Shown here: positions 34,419 through 47,469 of the stretch, piece by piece
Layout: each line of letters begins with the position of its first letter
Numbering within the stretch: position 1 is the stretch's first letter
Assembly (NCBI GenBank): GCA_037783415.1
Contig: JAZGTN010000228.1
Location: forward strand, 372,001-436,000
Reading direction: 5' to 3'
From: Leptasterias polaris
Taxonomy: Eukaryota > Echinodermata > Asteroidea > Forcipulatida > Asteriidae
Length of the DNA stretch: 64,000 nt
Translations under genes and position numbers: made by a program
Notes under the pieces: generated by a model
Database searches by the model: none
What the model was told of the DNA's origin: nothing
What the model saw: the letters and a program-made list of their open reading frames with translations, nothing else

Positions 34419-35482
34419 GCCTTTGGTAACGTGACCCCATGTTGACCTTTACTTCCAGGTCAACCGGAAGTGGGACCATATCTCAAGAACTACACAACCG
34501 ATTTCCAAACTTTTTTTCAGTTATAGACTCCTTGGACATTGGAGATAGAGATAAGCCTTGGGTAACCGTGACCCCATGTTGACCTTTACTTCCAGGTCAA
34601 TCGGAAGTGAGACCATATCTCAAGAATTACACAACCGATCTTCAAACTGTTTTCAGTTATAGACTACTTGGGCATTAGAAATTAGCCTTGAGTAACCGTG
34701 ACCCCATGTTGACCTTTACCTATGGGTCAACCGGAAGTGGAACCATATCTCAAGAACTACACAACCGATTTTCAAACGTTTTTCAATTATAGACTCCGTG
34801 GACATTGGAGTTAAGCCTTGGGACCGTGACCTCATGTTGACCTTTACATATGGGTCAACTGGAAGTGGGACCATATCTGAGAACTACACAACCGATTTTC
34901 AAACTCTTTAGTTATAAACACCTTGGGCATTGGAGATAAGCCTTGGGTAACCGTGACCCCATGTTGACCTTTAAATATGGGTCAACCGGAAGTGGGACCA
35001 TGGCTATCTCAAGAACTACACAACTGTTTTTCAAACTGTTTCAGTTGTATACTCCTTGGGCATTGGAGATTAGGCTTGGGTAACCGTGACCCCATGTTGA
35101 CCTTTACCTTTACCTATGGGTCAACCGGAAGTGGAACCATATCTCAAGAACTACACAACCGATTTTCAAACTGTTTCAGTTGTATACTCCTTGGGCATTG
35201 GAGATTAGCCTTGGGTAACCGTGACCTCATGTTGACCTTTACATATGGGTCAACCGGAAGTGGGACCATATCTGAGAACTACACAACCGATTTTCAAACT
35301 TTTTAGTTATAAACACCTTGGGCATTGAAGATTAGCCTTGAGTAACCGTGACCCCTTGTTGACCTTTACATATGGGTAAACCGGAAGTGGGACCATGGCT
35401 ATCTCAAGAACTACACAACCGATTTTCAAACTGTTTTCAGTTATAGACTCCTTGGGCATTGGAGATTAGCCTTTGGTAACCA

Positions 35483-36250
35483 TAACCCCATGTTGACCTT
35501 TACTTCAGGGTCAACCGGAAGTGGGACCAGATCTCAAGAACTACACAATCAAAGTTCAATTTTTTTCAGTTATAGACTCCTTGGACATTGGAGATTAGCC
35601 TTGGGTAAACGTGACCCCATGTTGACCTTTACCTATGGGTCAACCGGAAGTGGGACCATATATCAAGAACTACACAACTGATTTTCAAACTGTTTCAGTT
35701 GTATACTCCTTGGGCATTGGAGATTAGCCTTGGGTAACCGTGACCTCATGTTGACCTTTACATATGGGTCAACCGGAAGTGGGACCATATCTGAGAACTA
35801 CACAACCGATTTTCAAACTTTTTAGTTATAAACACCTTGGGCATTGGAGATTAGCCTTGAGTAACCGTGACCCCATGTTGACCTTTACATATGGGTAAAC
35901 CGGAAGTGGGACCATGGCTATCTCAAGAACTACACAACCGATTTTCAAACTGTTTTCAGTTATAGACTCCTTGGGCATTGGAGATTAGCCTTTGGTAACC
36001 ATAACCCCATGTTGACCTTTACTTCAGGGTCAACCGGAAGTGGGACCAGATCTCAAGAACTACACAATCAAAGTTCAATTTTTTTCAGTTATAGACTCCT
36101 TGGACATTGGAGATTAGCCTTGGGTAAACGTGACCCCATGTTGACCTTTACCTATGGGTCAACCGGAAGTGGGACCATATATTAAGAACTACACAACTGA
36201 TTTTCAAACTGTTTCAGTTGTATACTCCTTGGGCATTGGAGATTAGGCTT
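35483..36250 (+). repeat. Tandem duplication of a 4-monomer block
   Basis: The segment around AACCATAACCCCATGTTGAC with the private variant TTTACTTCAGGG occurs at about 35479 and about 35998, 519-520 bp apart. Confidence 0.8.
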
Positions 36251-36288
36251 GTGTAACCGTGACCCCATGTTGACCTTTACCTTTACCT

Positions 36289-39200
36289 ATGGGTCAACCG
36301 GAAGTGATACCATATCTCAAGAATTACATAGCCGATTTTAAAACCTTGTTCAGTTATAGATACCTAGGGCAAGGGAGATTAGCCATGAGTAACTGTAACC
36401 CCATGTTGACCTTTACTAATGGGTCAACCGGAAGTGGGACCATATCTCAAGAACTACACAACCGATTTTCAAACTGTTTCAGTTGTAGACTCCTTGGACA
36501 TTGGAGATAAGCCTTGGGTAACCGTGACCCCATGTTGACCTTTACTTCCAGGTCAATCGGAAGTGAGACCATATCTCAAGAATTACACAACCGATCTTCA
36601 AACTGTTTTTAAATAATAGACTCATTAGGCATTGGAGATTAGCCTTGGGTAACCGTGACCCCATGTTGACCTTTACCTATGGGTCAACCGGAAGTGAGAC
36701 CATATCTCAAGAATTACACAACCGATCTTCAAACTGTTTTCAGTTATATACTACTTGGGCATTATAAATTAGCCTTGAGTAATCGTGACCCCATTTTGAC
36801 CTTTACTTCCGGGTCAACCAGAAGTGGGACCATATCTCAAGAACTACACAACCGATTTTAAAACCTTTTTCAGTTCGAGACTCCTTGGGCATGGAAGATT
36901 AGCCTTGGGTAACCATGACCCCATGTTGACCTTTACTTCCAGGTCATCCGGAAATGGGACCATATCTCAAGAATTACACAACCGATCTTCAAACTGTTTT
37001 CAGTTATAGACTACTTGGGCATTATAAATTAGCCTTGAGTAACCGTGACCCCATTGTGACCTTTACTTCCGGGTCAACCGGAAGTGGGACCATATCTCAA
37101 AAACTACACAACCGATTTCCAAACTGTTTCAGTTGTATACTCCTTGGGCATTGGAGATTAGCCTTGGGTAACCGTGAACCCATGTTGACCTTTACCTATG
37201 GGTCAACTGGAAGTTGGACCATATCTCAAGAACTACACAACCGATTTTAAAACGTTTTTCAATTATAGACTCCGTGAACATTGGAGATAAGCCTTGGGAC
37301 CGTGACCTCATGTTGACCTTTACATATGGGTCAACCGGAAGTGGGACCATATCTGAGAACTACACAACCGATTTTTAAACTTTTTAGTTATAAACACCTT
37401 GGCCATTGGAGATTAGCCTTGGGTAACCGTGACCCCATGTTAACCTTTACATATGGGTCAACTGGAAGTGGGACCATATCTGAGAACTACACAACCGATT
37501 TTCAAACTTTTTAGTTATAAACACCTTGGGCATTGGAGATAAGCCTTGGGTAACCGTGACCCCATGTTGACCTTTAAATATGGGTCAACCGGAAGTGGGA
37601 CCATGGCTATCTCAAGAACTACACAACTGATTTTCAAACTGTTTCAGTTGTATACTCCTTGGGCATTGGAGATTAGGCTTGGGTAACCGTGACCCAATGT
37701 TGACCTTTACCTTTACCTATGGGTCAACCGGAAGTGGAACCATATCTCAAGAACTACACAACCGATTTTCAAACTGTTTCAGTTGTATACTCCTTGGGCA
37801 TTGGAGATTAGCCTTGGGTAACCGTGACCTCATGTTGACCTTTACATATGGGTCAACCGGAAGTGGGACCATATCTGAGAACTACACAACCGATTTTCAA
37901 ACTTTTTAGTTATAAACACCTTGGGCATTGGAGATTAGCCTTGAGTAACCGTGACCCCATGTTGACCTTTACATATGGGTAAACCGGAAGTGGGACCATG
38001 GCTATCTCAAGAACTACACAACCGATTTTCAAACTGTTTTCAGTTATAGATTCCTTGGGCATTGGAGATTAGCCTTTGGTAACCATGACCCCATGTTGAC
38101 CTTTACTTCCGGGTCAACCGGAAGTGGGACCAGATCTCAAGAACTACACAATCAAAGTTCAATTTTTTTCAGTTATAGAATACTTGGACATTGGAGATTA
38201 GCCTTGAGTAACTGTAACCCCATGTTGACCTTTACTAATGGGTCAACCGGAAGTGGGACCATATCTCAAGAACTACACAACCGATTTTCAAACCTTTTTT
38301 TAAGTTATAGACTCTTTGGGCATTGGAGATTAGCCGTGGGTAACTGTGACCCCATGTTGACCTTTACCTATGGGTCAACCGGAAGTTGGACCATATCTCA
38401 AGAACTACACAACCGATTTTCAAACTGTTTCAGTTGTATACTCATTGGGCATTGGAGATTAGCCTTTGGTAACCGTGACCCCATGTTGACCTTTACTTCC
38501 AGGTCAACCGGAAGTGGGACCATATCTCAAGAACTACACAACCGATTTCCAAACTTTTTTTCAGTTATAGACTCCTTGGACATTGGAGATAAGCCTTGGG
38601 TAACCGTGACCCCATGTTGACCTTTACTTCCAGGTCAATCGGAAGTGAGACCATATCTCAAGAATTACACAACCGATCTTCAAACTGTTTTCAGTTATAG
38701 ACTACTTGGGCATTGCAGATTAGCCTTGGGTAACCGTAACCCCATGTTGACCTTTACCTATGGTCAACCGGAAGTGAGACCATATCTCAAGAACTACACA
38801 ACCGATTTTCAAACGTTTTTCAATTATAGACTCCGTGGACATTGGAGTTAAGCCTTGGGACCGTGACCTCATGTTGACCTTTACATATGGGTCAACTGGA
38901 AGTGGGACCATATCTGAGAACTACACAACCGATTTTCAAACTTTTTAGTTATAAACACATTGGGCATTGGAGATAAGCCTTGGGTAACCGTGACCCCATG
39001 TTGACCTTTAAATATGGGTCAACCGGAAGTGGGACCATGGCTATCTCAAGAACTACACAACTGTTTTTCAAACTGTTTCAGTTGTATACTCCTTGGGCAT
39101 TGGAGATTAGGCTTGGGTAACCGTGAACCCATGTTGACCTTTACCTTTACCTATGGGTCAACCGGAAGTGGAACCATATCTCAAGAACTAGACAACCGAT

Positions 39201-40968
39201 TTTCAAACTGTTTCAGTTGTATACTCCTTGGGCATTGGAGATTAGCCTTGGGTAACCGTGACCTCATGTTGACCTTTACATATGGGTCAACCGGAAGTGG
39301 GACCATATCTGAGAACTACACAACCGATTTTCAAACTTTTTAGTTATAAACACCTTGGGCATTGGAGATTAGCCTTGAGTAACCGTGACCCCATGTTGAC
39401 CTTTACATATGGGTAAACCGGAAGTGGGACCATGGCTATCTCAAGAACTACACAACCGATTTTCAAACTGTTTTCAGTTATAGACTCCTTGGGCATTGGA
39501 GATTAGCCTTTGGTAACCATGACCCCATGTTGACCTTTACTTCAGGGTCAACCGGAAGTGGGACCAGATCTCAAGAACTACACAATCAAAGTTCAATTTT
39601 TTTCAGTTATAGACTCCTTGGACATTGGAGATTAGCCTTGGGTAAACGTGACCCCATGTTGACCTTTACCTATGGGTCAACCGGAAGTGGGACCATATAT
39701 CAAGAACTACACAACTGATTTTCAAACTGTTTCAGTTGTATACTCCTTGGACATTGGAGATTAGGCTTGTGTAACCGTGACCCCATGTTGACCTTTACCT
39801 TTACTTATTGGTCAACCGGAAGTGATACCATATCTCAAGAATTACATAGCCGATTTTAAAACCTTGTTCAGTTATAGATACCTAGGGCAAGGGAGATTAG
39901 CCATGAGTAACTGTAACCCCATGTTGACCTTTACTAATGGGTCAACCGGAAGTGGGACCATATCTCAAGAACTACACAACCGATTTTCAAACTGTTTCAG
40001 TTGTAGACTCCTTGGACATTGGAGATAAGCCTTGGGTAACCGTGACCCCATGTTGACATTTACTTCCAGGTCAATCGGAAGTGAGACCATATCTCAAGAA
40101 TTACACAACCGATCTTCAAACTGTTTTTAAATAATAGACTCATTAGGCATTGGAGATTAGCCTTGGGTAACCGTGACCCCATGTTGACCTTTACCTATGG
40201 GTCAACCGGAAGTGAGACCATATCGCAAGAATTACACAACCGATCTTCAAACTGTTTTCAGTTATATACTACTTGGGCATTATAAATTAGCCTTGAGTAA
40301 TCGTGACCCCATTTTGACCTTTACTTCCGGGTCAACCAGAAGTGGGACCATATCTCAAGAACTACACAACCGATTTTAAAACCTTTTTCAGTTCGAGACT
40401 CCTTGGGCATGGAAGATTAGCCTTGGGTAACCATGACCCCATGTTGACCTTTACTTCCAGGTCATCCGGAAATGGGACCATATCTCAAGAATTACACAAC
40501 CGATCTTCAAACTGATTTCAGTTATAGACTACTTGGGCATTAGAAATTAGCCTTGAGTAACCGTGACCCCATTGTGACCTTTACTTCCGGGTCAACCGGA
40601 AGTGGGACCATATCTCAAAAACTACACAACCGATTTCCAAACTGTTTCAGTTGTATACTCCTTGGGCATTGGAGATTAGCCTTGGGTAACCGTGAACCCA
40701 TGTTGACCTTTACCTATGGGTCAACTGGAAGTTGGACCATATCTCAAGAACTACACAACCGATTTTAAAACGTTTTTCAATTATAGACTCCGTGAACATT
40801 GGAGATAAGCCTTGGGACCGTGACCTCATGTTGACCTTTACATATGGGTCAACCGGAAGTGGGACCATATCTGAGAACTACACAACCGATTTTTAAACTT
40901 TTTAGTTATAAACACCTTGGCCATTGGAGATTAGCCTTGGGTAACCGTGACCCCATGTTAACCTTTAC
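36289..40968 (+). repeat. Segmental duplication with 3518 bp shift inside the array
   Basis: 36289-37450 and 39807-40968 match in order and private variants: ATTACATAGCCGATTTTAAA, ACCCCATTTTGACC, and the AAATAATAGACTCATTAGG unit. The shift is 27 monomers. The part just left of it (34977-35681 versus 39014-39718) is shifted 4037 bp, which equals 3518 plus the 4-monomer duplication. Confidence 0.8.
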
Positions 40969-42874
40969 ATATGGGTCAACCGGAAGTGGGACCATGGCTA
41001 TCTCAAGAACTACACAACCGATTTTCAAACGTTTTTCAATTATAGACTCATTAGGCATTGGAGATTAGCCTTGGGTAACCGTGACCCCATGTTGACATTT
41101 ACCTATGGGTCAACCGTAAGTGGAACCATATCTCAAGAACTACACAACCGATTTTCATTTTTTTTTCAGTTATATACTCATTGGGCATTGGAGATTAGCC
41201 TTGGGTAACCGTGACCCCATGTTGACCTTTACTTATGGGTCAACCGGAAGTGAGACCATATCTCAAAAATTACACAACCGATCTTCAAACTGTTTTCAGT
41301 TATAGACACTTGGGCATTAGAAATTAGCCTTGAGTAAACGTGACCCCATTTTGACCTTTACTTCCGGGTCAACCAGAAGTGGGACCATATCTCAAGAACT
41401 ACACAACCGATTTTAAAACCTTTTTCAGTTCGAGACTCCTTGGGCATTTGAGATTAGCCTTGGGTAACCATGACCCCATGTTGACCTTTACTTCCAGGTC
41501 ATCCGGAAGTGGGACCATATCTCAAGAATTACACAACCGATCTTCAAACTGTTTTCAGTTATAGACTACTTGGGCATTAGAAATTAGCCTTGAGTAACCG
41601 TGACCCCATTTTGACCTTTACTTCCGGGTCAACCAGAAGTGGGACCATATCTCATGAACAACACAACCGATTTTCAAACCTTTTTTTAGTTATAGACTTC
41701 TTGGGCATTGGAGATTAGCCGTGGGTAACTGTGACCCCATGTTGACCTTTATCTATGGGTCAACCGGAAGTAGGACCATATCTCAAGAACTACACAACCG
41801 ATTTTCAAACGTTTTTCAATTATAGACTCATTGGGCATTGTAGATTAGCCTTGGGTAACCGTGACCCCATGTTGACCTTTACTTCCGGGTCAACAGGAAG
41901 TGGGACCATATCTCAAGAACTACACAACCGATTTCCAAACTGTTTCAGTTGTATACTCCTTGGGCAATGGAGATTAGCCTTGGGTAACCGTGAACCCATG
42001 TTGACCTTTACTTCCGGGTCAACCGGAAGTTGGACCATATCTCAAGAACTACACAACCGATTTTCAAACGTTTTTCAATTATAGACTCCGTGAACATTGG
42101 AGATAAGCCTTGGGACCGTGACCTCATGTTGACCTTTACATATGGGTCAACCGGAAGTGGGACCATATCTGAGAACTACACAACCGATTTTAAAACTTTT
42201 TAGTTATAAACACCTTGGGCATTGGAGATTTGCCTTGGGTAACCGTGACCCCATGTTGACCTTTACATATGGGTCAACCGGAAGTGGGACCATGGCTATC
42301 TCAAGAACTACACAACCGATTTTCAAACTGTTTTCAGTTATAGACACCTTGGGCATTGGAGATTAGCCTTTGGTAACCATAACCCCATGTTGACCTTTAC
42401 TTCCGGGTCAACCGGAAGTGGGACCAGATCTCAAGAACTACAAAACCAACGTTCAATTTTTTTCAGTTATAGACTCCTTGGTCATTGGAGATAAGCCTTG
42501 GGTAATCGTAACCCCATGTTGACCTTTACTTCCAGGTCAACCGGAAGTGGGACATATCTCAAGAACTACACAACCGATTTTCAAACTGTTTCAGTTGTAT
42601 ACTCCTTGGGCATTGGAGATTAGCCTTGGGTAACCGTGACCCCATGTTGACCTTTACCTATGGGTCAACGGGAAGAGGGACCATATCTCAAGAACTACAC
42701 AACTGATTTTCAAACTGTTTCAGTTGTATACTCCTTGGGCATTGGAGATTAGCCTTGGGTAACCGTGACCCCATGTTGACCTTTACCTATGGGTCAACCG
42801 GAAGTGGAACCATATCTCAAGAATTACACAACCGATCTTCAAACTGTTTTCAGTTATATCCCAGCTAGCCAATT

Positions 42875-43260
42875 AACGTTTTTTAAACGTTAAAAAAACG
42901 TTTGCATTTGGTAAAAAAAACGTTTCAATATTACGTTTTAAAAACGTATTTCTGTGGAGTTTTTTATGGGTTTTAAAAACGTTTCCATGTAACGTTTTAA
43001 AAACGTGAATATAACGTGAAAATAACTATGTTTAATTTCTTTAATCTTGTATGATGTTTCGAATACGTTTTAAAAACATTTTTAACACGTTTAAATGGGG
43101 TTTTTCATACGTTCTAGTAACGTTTCCATGTAACGTTTTAAAAACGTGAATATAACGTGAAAATAACTATGTTTATTTTTTTTTAGTCTTGTAAGATGTT
43201 TCAAAAACGTTTTAAAATCATATTATAAACGTTTAAAAAGGGTTTTTTATACGTTACTCA
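42875..43260. repeat. AACGTTTT palindromic word cluster, left end
   Basis: Repeated (A/T)AACGTTTTAAAAACGT words, with a longer direct repeat: GTAACGTTTTAAAAACGTG followed by AATATAACGTGAAAATAACT occurs at about 42990 and about 43131. Confidence 0.85.
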
Positions 43261-43489
43261 CAACCTGTTAAAAACCTCTTAGTGACGTGAAAATAACTTA
43301 TTGGTCTTTGCTTGAAAGACTTTCACTGTTTACTCGTTTTTATGTTTAACTAAGGTTTTGATGTAGCTTTTTTTTTAATTGGGAACTTTGTGTTTTAAAA
43401 TGTTGACAAATCGTTACATTACTCAAGACAGAGTAAATAATCACTTCACAAGACTGAATTTGTGCATGCTATTCATTTATTTTCCCACC

Positions 43490-43625
43490 AAATGATACAA
43501 ATAGACAACCTTGAAAAAGTTCAATGGAGAGCAGCCAGATTTGTAAAAAGCGATTACCGTATGACCAGTAGTGTAACTGAAATGCTACAGGACCTCAAAT
43601 GGGGCACTCCTTGTATCCAAAACAA
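43490..43625 (+). pseudogene. LINE reverse-transcriptase C-terminal scrap
   Basis: The frame reads IDNLEKVQWRAARFVKSDY, then RMTSSVTEMLQDLKWGTP. This is the widespread LEKVQRRAARF....Y..TSSV..ML..L.W motif near the end of Jockey/CR1-type LINE ORF2. Similarity stops abruptly after LKWGTP. It is a short remnant within the nested element. Confidence 0.8.
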
Positions 43626-43988
43626 TATCAATCTTGAACTCACTCCCGCCACAAGTTTAATCAGCCCCTGACGCCTATAATTTAAAGTGACTCCTTGACA
43701 AAAATGAATTTTAAGTAGGAGCTTGCATGCATGCATGAGTGTGTGCACGTTTATAGCCCAGTGGAGGCGGTTTGTGCAGTAAGGACAAGACAAGTTTATT
43801 GTGTATACTTATGGCAATTGTGATAAAACTAAATGACAATTAAGTTCCTTTTAGTTTCAAAAATCAATGTAAACAGCGAGCATTAAAAAAATGCACATTG
43901 CGGGTGCGATCGTGTAAACACATTATCCGCATGGTGCTGTTTGATCGGTGTGCTGGTTTCCATAGCAGTGTGGTTTGTTATAAGTTAA

Positions 43989-44343
43989 AGGGACACGTTG
44001 CCTTGGATTAATTGGACGAGTTGGTCTATAAAAAGCGTTTGTAACCGTTTGTTATAACATGCATATGGTTAGAAAAACGTTTAAAAATGTAGAATATAAT
44101 GATCCACACAAATATGCCTCGAAATTGCGTGGTTTTCCTTTTACTTTGCGAACTAACACGGTCGGCCATCCGACCGTGTTAGTTTACGATGTAAAAGGAA
44201 AACCACGCAATTTCGAGGCATATTTGTGTGGATCATTGTATTCTACTTTTTAAACATCTTTCTAACCATATGCATTTTATAACAAACGGTTACAAACGCT
44301 TTTTATTAGACCAACTCGCCCGATCCAAGGCAACGTGTCCCTT
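43989..44343. mobile_element. 355 bp palindromic MITE with TTAA target sites
   Basis: TTAA stands at 43985-43988 and 44344-44347. The ends are AGGGACACGTTGCCTTGGAT and its inverse, and the whole element is one inverted repeat with arms of about 175 bp and a centre near 44167 (CACGGTCGGCCATCCGACCG). TTAA duplication is typical of piggyBac and Kolobok superfamilies. Frames read through it are artefacts of the palindrome. Confidence 0.85.
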
Positions 44344-44583
44344 TTAACAACGCTTTGCTGCTGTACTAAAGGTGTGGGGGAGTTGTTGAATGTCAACTCC
44401 CCATACATTGAGCACTGTGGCAATAGCAAAGCGTTGTTATTTGAGATAAACCACGCCGCTAGAAAAACCAGCATGCCAGTCAAATGGCACAACACAAAAG
44501 TGTTGTTGCACTATACGAATGGAATAATTGGAATGATCGACTTTTGAAACTAAAAGGATTGTGCTTGTTAATTTAAACGGGTT

Positions 44584-44646
44584 TTAATCATCTTCTTCGA
44601 CATCTGGTGCACTACCGACATCTCCGCCATCGTTTTCTTCAACTTC
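44584..44646 (-). CDS. Possible acidic terminal micro-exon A
   Basis: On the minus strand TTTTACAG precedes GAAGTTGAAG at 44646. The 21-codon frame reads EVEENDGGDVGSAPDVEEDD and stops at 44584-44586. It is strongly acidic and starts in phase 0. A similar arrangement is found at 46326-46373. Function unknown; it may be the end of a transposon-carried or host gene. Confidence 0.3.
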   Translation of the reverse strand, partial: EVEENDGGDVGSAPDVEEDD

Positions 44647-45059
44647 CTGTAAAATGATCCATTCATTAACATAGGTTAAGGTGTGGCCAAAAGAAAGTAA
44701 ATAAAATATACTGTTAATTTATCAATCAATTTTTGGGGGACACCTTTCACCCATTTCAGTCTTCTCAGGTGAAGCAGCTCACTATAGCGAGTATCAGTAT
44801 TCAGAACTTGACCATATCGTTAAAAGTTGTTGTTATTCCGAAATAAAGAAAATCAAAGAATTTAATCTATTCAGGCTTTTTACATTTCTTAACAGTCATT
44901 TACAATTATGAACATGAATGTGCCTTCAAAGTTCAATTTATAATCCATAAATTGTCCTTTATGTTGTATTTATACAGCTAGCTTTTGCATGGGGCGATCA
45001 TATTATGAACGTCATATTAGGCATGTTCGGTACTCATTTTGGTATGAAATAGAAAGAAG

Positions 45060-46070
45060 ATTATCATAACTTATCCACTGGTACCGAAATCATATGTATT
45101 GGAAGAGAAATCTTGTGAGAGGTGGCGGAGGGATAGGGCGTTGTGTTGCATGTTCCCCGAAAATGACCCCGGTAGAGGAGGGCTATAATAATAGACTGAA
45201 AAGGCAACTATATTGTGTATAAAAATGAAATTATTGCATTCACTGGGTGTCATCATTCCAGTCTTGAAACATAAAGAATAAAAAAGGCTTATAACAATTG
45301 GGTTATTTTATTAAAGTACAGGTAATAATGTCCCCTGATTGCATGGATAGAAGGACACTTACTGTCAGTGTTCTGGCCTGGATGGTGATGGCGTGGTTCC
45401 TGAGTGGGCACATCTTAGCTGAGTACTTGATGACGTGGTGGAGGCGGAGAAATCTTGCCGTTCAAATGAGCGTGATGGTGAGGTGGAAGCAACTGAGTGT
45501 AAAACAAGGGTTGTATAATACACAGAAAGGACAATTATTGTTGTGTATAAAACAAAATTATTGCATTTACTGGACGTCATTCAGGGCTCAAATTAACTAA
45601 AGGCAAATGACTTCCATGTCCCACCTAATTGCCTAGCCCTCAATTTCTGGCTTGTTTTTACTCCATTCAAAAGCACCTATTATAATTGCTTTCTAGAAAG
45701 TTGGTGCCCCTTTCAAATTGCCTTAAATTGCAGTGCCCTCTTCATTTCTTAATTGTTGAGGCCTGGTTTCATTACTCCCGTCCGTTAATCGTACATGATC
45801 AAAAAAGGCTTATACAAACATAAAGGTTACTTTATATAAATCGGGTATGTCTCCTGATTGAGGCACGTATGTGATTGCATGGATAATGGAACTTACTGTC
45901 AGCGTCTTCCTCGCTAGTGATGGGGCAGTTGGCAAGTTGATTTGGTACATCAGCCACATAGGCCTACTGGGTCGCGATTTCTGTTGCGATTGCAATAGCT
46001 TTCTTGGACTACAGTTCGGCTTCTGTGTTAGTTGTTGGCACTGAATAAATACAAAAACAAAAAACACATT
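45060..46070. repeat. Decayed tandem duplications in the nested element
   Basis: Three diverged copies of overlapping segments: TTATTGCATT(C/T)ACTGG at about 45230 and 45560; AAAAAAGGCTTATA at about 45283 and 45803; CTTACTGTCAG(T/C)GT at about 45359 and 45892. On the minus strand the last motif is a donor-like ACA/GTAAGT after acidic codons (about 45893-45925), hinting at decayed copies of an acidic exon. Confidence 0.5.
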
Positions 46071-46325
46071 ACATATAATGAAACCAACAATCTGAGCAAT
46101 GGAAAATATTTAAGATAATAGAGGGTGTGTAGGGGCAATTTGCTATTTTTGGGGGGAGTCTTCTCGTCTCCTGTGTATGCCCTAATCATGTGTGTCAATG
46201 TGACATGCGTCCCAAATTGCATTATCAGAACTAGGCCATCATGTATCTACCAGACCACTGATAATTAAAACTTCCATGAATTTGGAGGGAAACAAGTATG
46301 CATGTGATATTGATATTGTTTGTCC

Positions 46326-46373
46326 TTATCCATAATCACCTTCTGATTCCCCATCAGCGTCACTATCGATATC
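46326..46373 (-). CDS. Possible acidic terminal micro-exon B
   Basis: On the minus strand TTTTTTTGTTGAG precedes GATATCGATAGTG at 46373. The 16-codon frame reads DIDSDADGESEGDYG and stops at 46326-46328. It has the same position-in-phase and acidic character as 44584-44646, which suggests duplicated alternative 3' ends. Weak on its own. Confidence 0.28.
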   Translation of the reverse strand, partial: DIDSDADGESEGDYG

Positions 46374-46696
46374 CTCAACAAAAAAAGAAAAGAAAACATA
46401 TGTGCTAGCAATACTAATAGTACTAAACTTGCCTTCAAAATTTAAACCAAATATTGTTAAAAACAGTGCAAATAGGAAAACAATGTGGTCAGAGTTCATA
46501 ATGTTAGTAATTATTTATTAAAGTATTGCCTCTGTGATCCATGGAGTGGATGTCACATTGTGTTATATTTTGTGAGCAAGAGAAAATATGGAACATTGAC
46601 AATATTCTGTTAAAGTACATTGTTACTGAATATAGTTTGGTCTACTTACCATTACCAATGACCAAGCCAACCTCCTCCGGTCCGCCATTATCAGTT

Positions 46697-46731
<35 letters not shown>
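46697..46731. repeat. (CAGC)n microsatellite
   Basis: Nine AGCC/CAGC units. Confidence 0.95.
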
Positions 46732-47181
46732 ACGGGTAAAGTAGATGGATGCATGTTGAATGCAAGTGTTAAAAACGGCCAGCAAACAATAACTTTCTCA
46801 TGCCGTAGATCATTCCATATCATTCATAGAGGAGGGAAAACTGATGTATCTCCAGTATACAACAATGTCCAGTACATGATTTACTTTCAAAGCTTTGAAA
46901 TACACTTGAAACTGTTCATGCAGCAGTAGGCCTACATGTACAATTGCCAAGTGGATTATCCTTCACTGGTACTGGTAGAGATCACTAACCGTTTGATTCA
47001 AATTGCTACATAGTCGATTCACCTGTAATTCGACCCTTTTGACCTGACCCACATGTACAGTACTTGCATAGAGGTTCTACAGTCAGTCAGTGCAGTGCGC
47101 ACTGTTAGCATGACCTGTGACCTGGCCCCAAGGATGATGAAAGACGCTGTTGTGATATCTTGGAAGGTAGTGCATATACAG

Positions 47182-47212
47182 TGTACAATGTACATGTAAT
47201 GTACATTGTACA
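47182..47212. repeat. Perfect 14 bp hairpin
   Basis: TGTACAATGTACAT (47182-47195), a GTA spacer, then the exact inverse ATGTACATTGTACA (47199-47212). Confidence 0.9.
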
Positions 47213-47469
47213 TGGGGCTGGCGACTCTGTTCGTGTAAATAACTTTATGATACACATTTCAATGAGATTCAATAATGATACAGTTAATTATGTGATTTAA
47301 ATGCTATTATAAAACTGTTAATACAGATAACAATTTTCAACTAATAAACACACACAGTACACATCCGGTTTGTGGGGTCCTGTGATGTGTTTGTTAATTA
47401 TAGTATTGTCTTTTGACGAATTATTTTAACGTTCAAATTTATAATGACATAACAATTATTTAAAAAGAA

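Larger units (their letters stand above)
19534..42859 (+). repeat. Main satellite array, ~130 bp monomer with higher-order structure
   Basis: About 23.3 kb of head-to-tail monomers, roughly 180 copies by length. A unit runs GGTCAACCGGAAGTGGGACC, ATATCTCAAGAACTACACAA, CCGATTTTCAAACTG, a CAGTT(G/A)TA segment, CCTTGGGCATTGGAGATTAG, CCTTGGGTAACCGTGACCCC, then ATGTTGACCTTTACCTATG. Two main subtypes exist: 129 bp (TTTCAGTTGTATACTCC) and 130-131 bp (TTTTCAGTTATAGACTCC). Because 129 is a multiple of three and one frame lacks stops, runs of that subtype give long open frames containing GSTGSGTISQELHNRF; I regard these as non-coding. Subtypes alternate in fixed orders, giving higher-order repeats described separately. 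Confidence 0.97.

Noticed and set aside
19534..42859. Dozens of 60-175 codon open frames repeating GSTGSGTISQELHNRF
   Set aside because: They are one stop-free frame of the satellite, broken wherever a 130 or 131 bp monomer occurs; no start, splice or domain evidence.
19534..42859. CRISPR-like repeat array
   Set aside because: The whole ~130 bp unit is repeated with no unique spacers, in a eukaryotic context.
19534..42859. CENP-B box or hammerhead ribozyme in the satellite monomer
   Set aside because: Neither the TTCG....A..CGGG box nor the CUGANGA/GAAA pair of core motifs is present on either strand.
44059..44253. Protein frame at 44059-44253
   Set aside because: It runs through the palindromic MITE; both strands are open only because of the inverted repeat.
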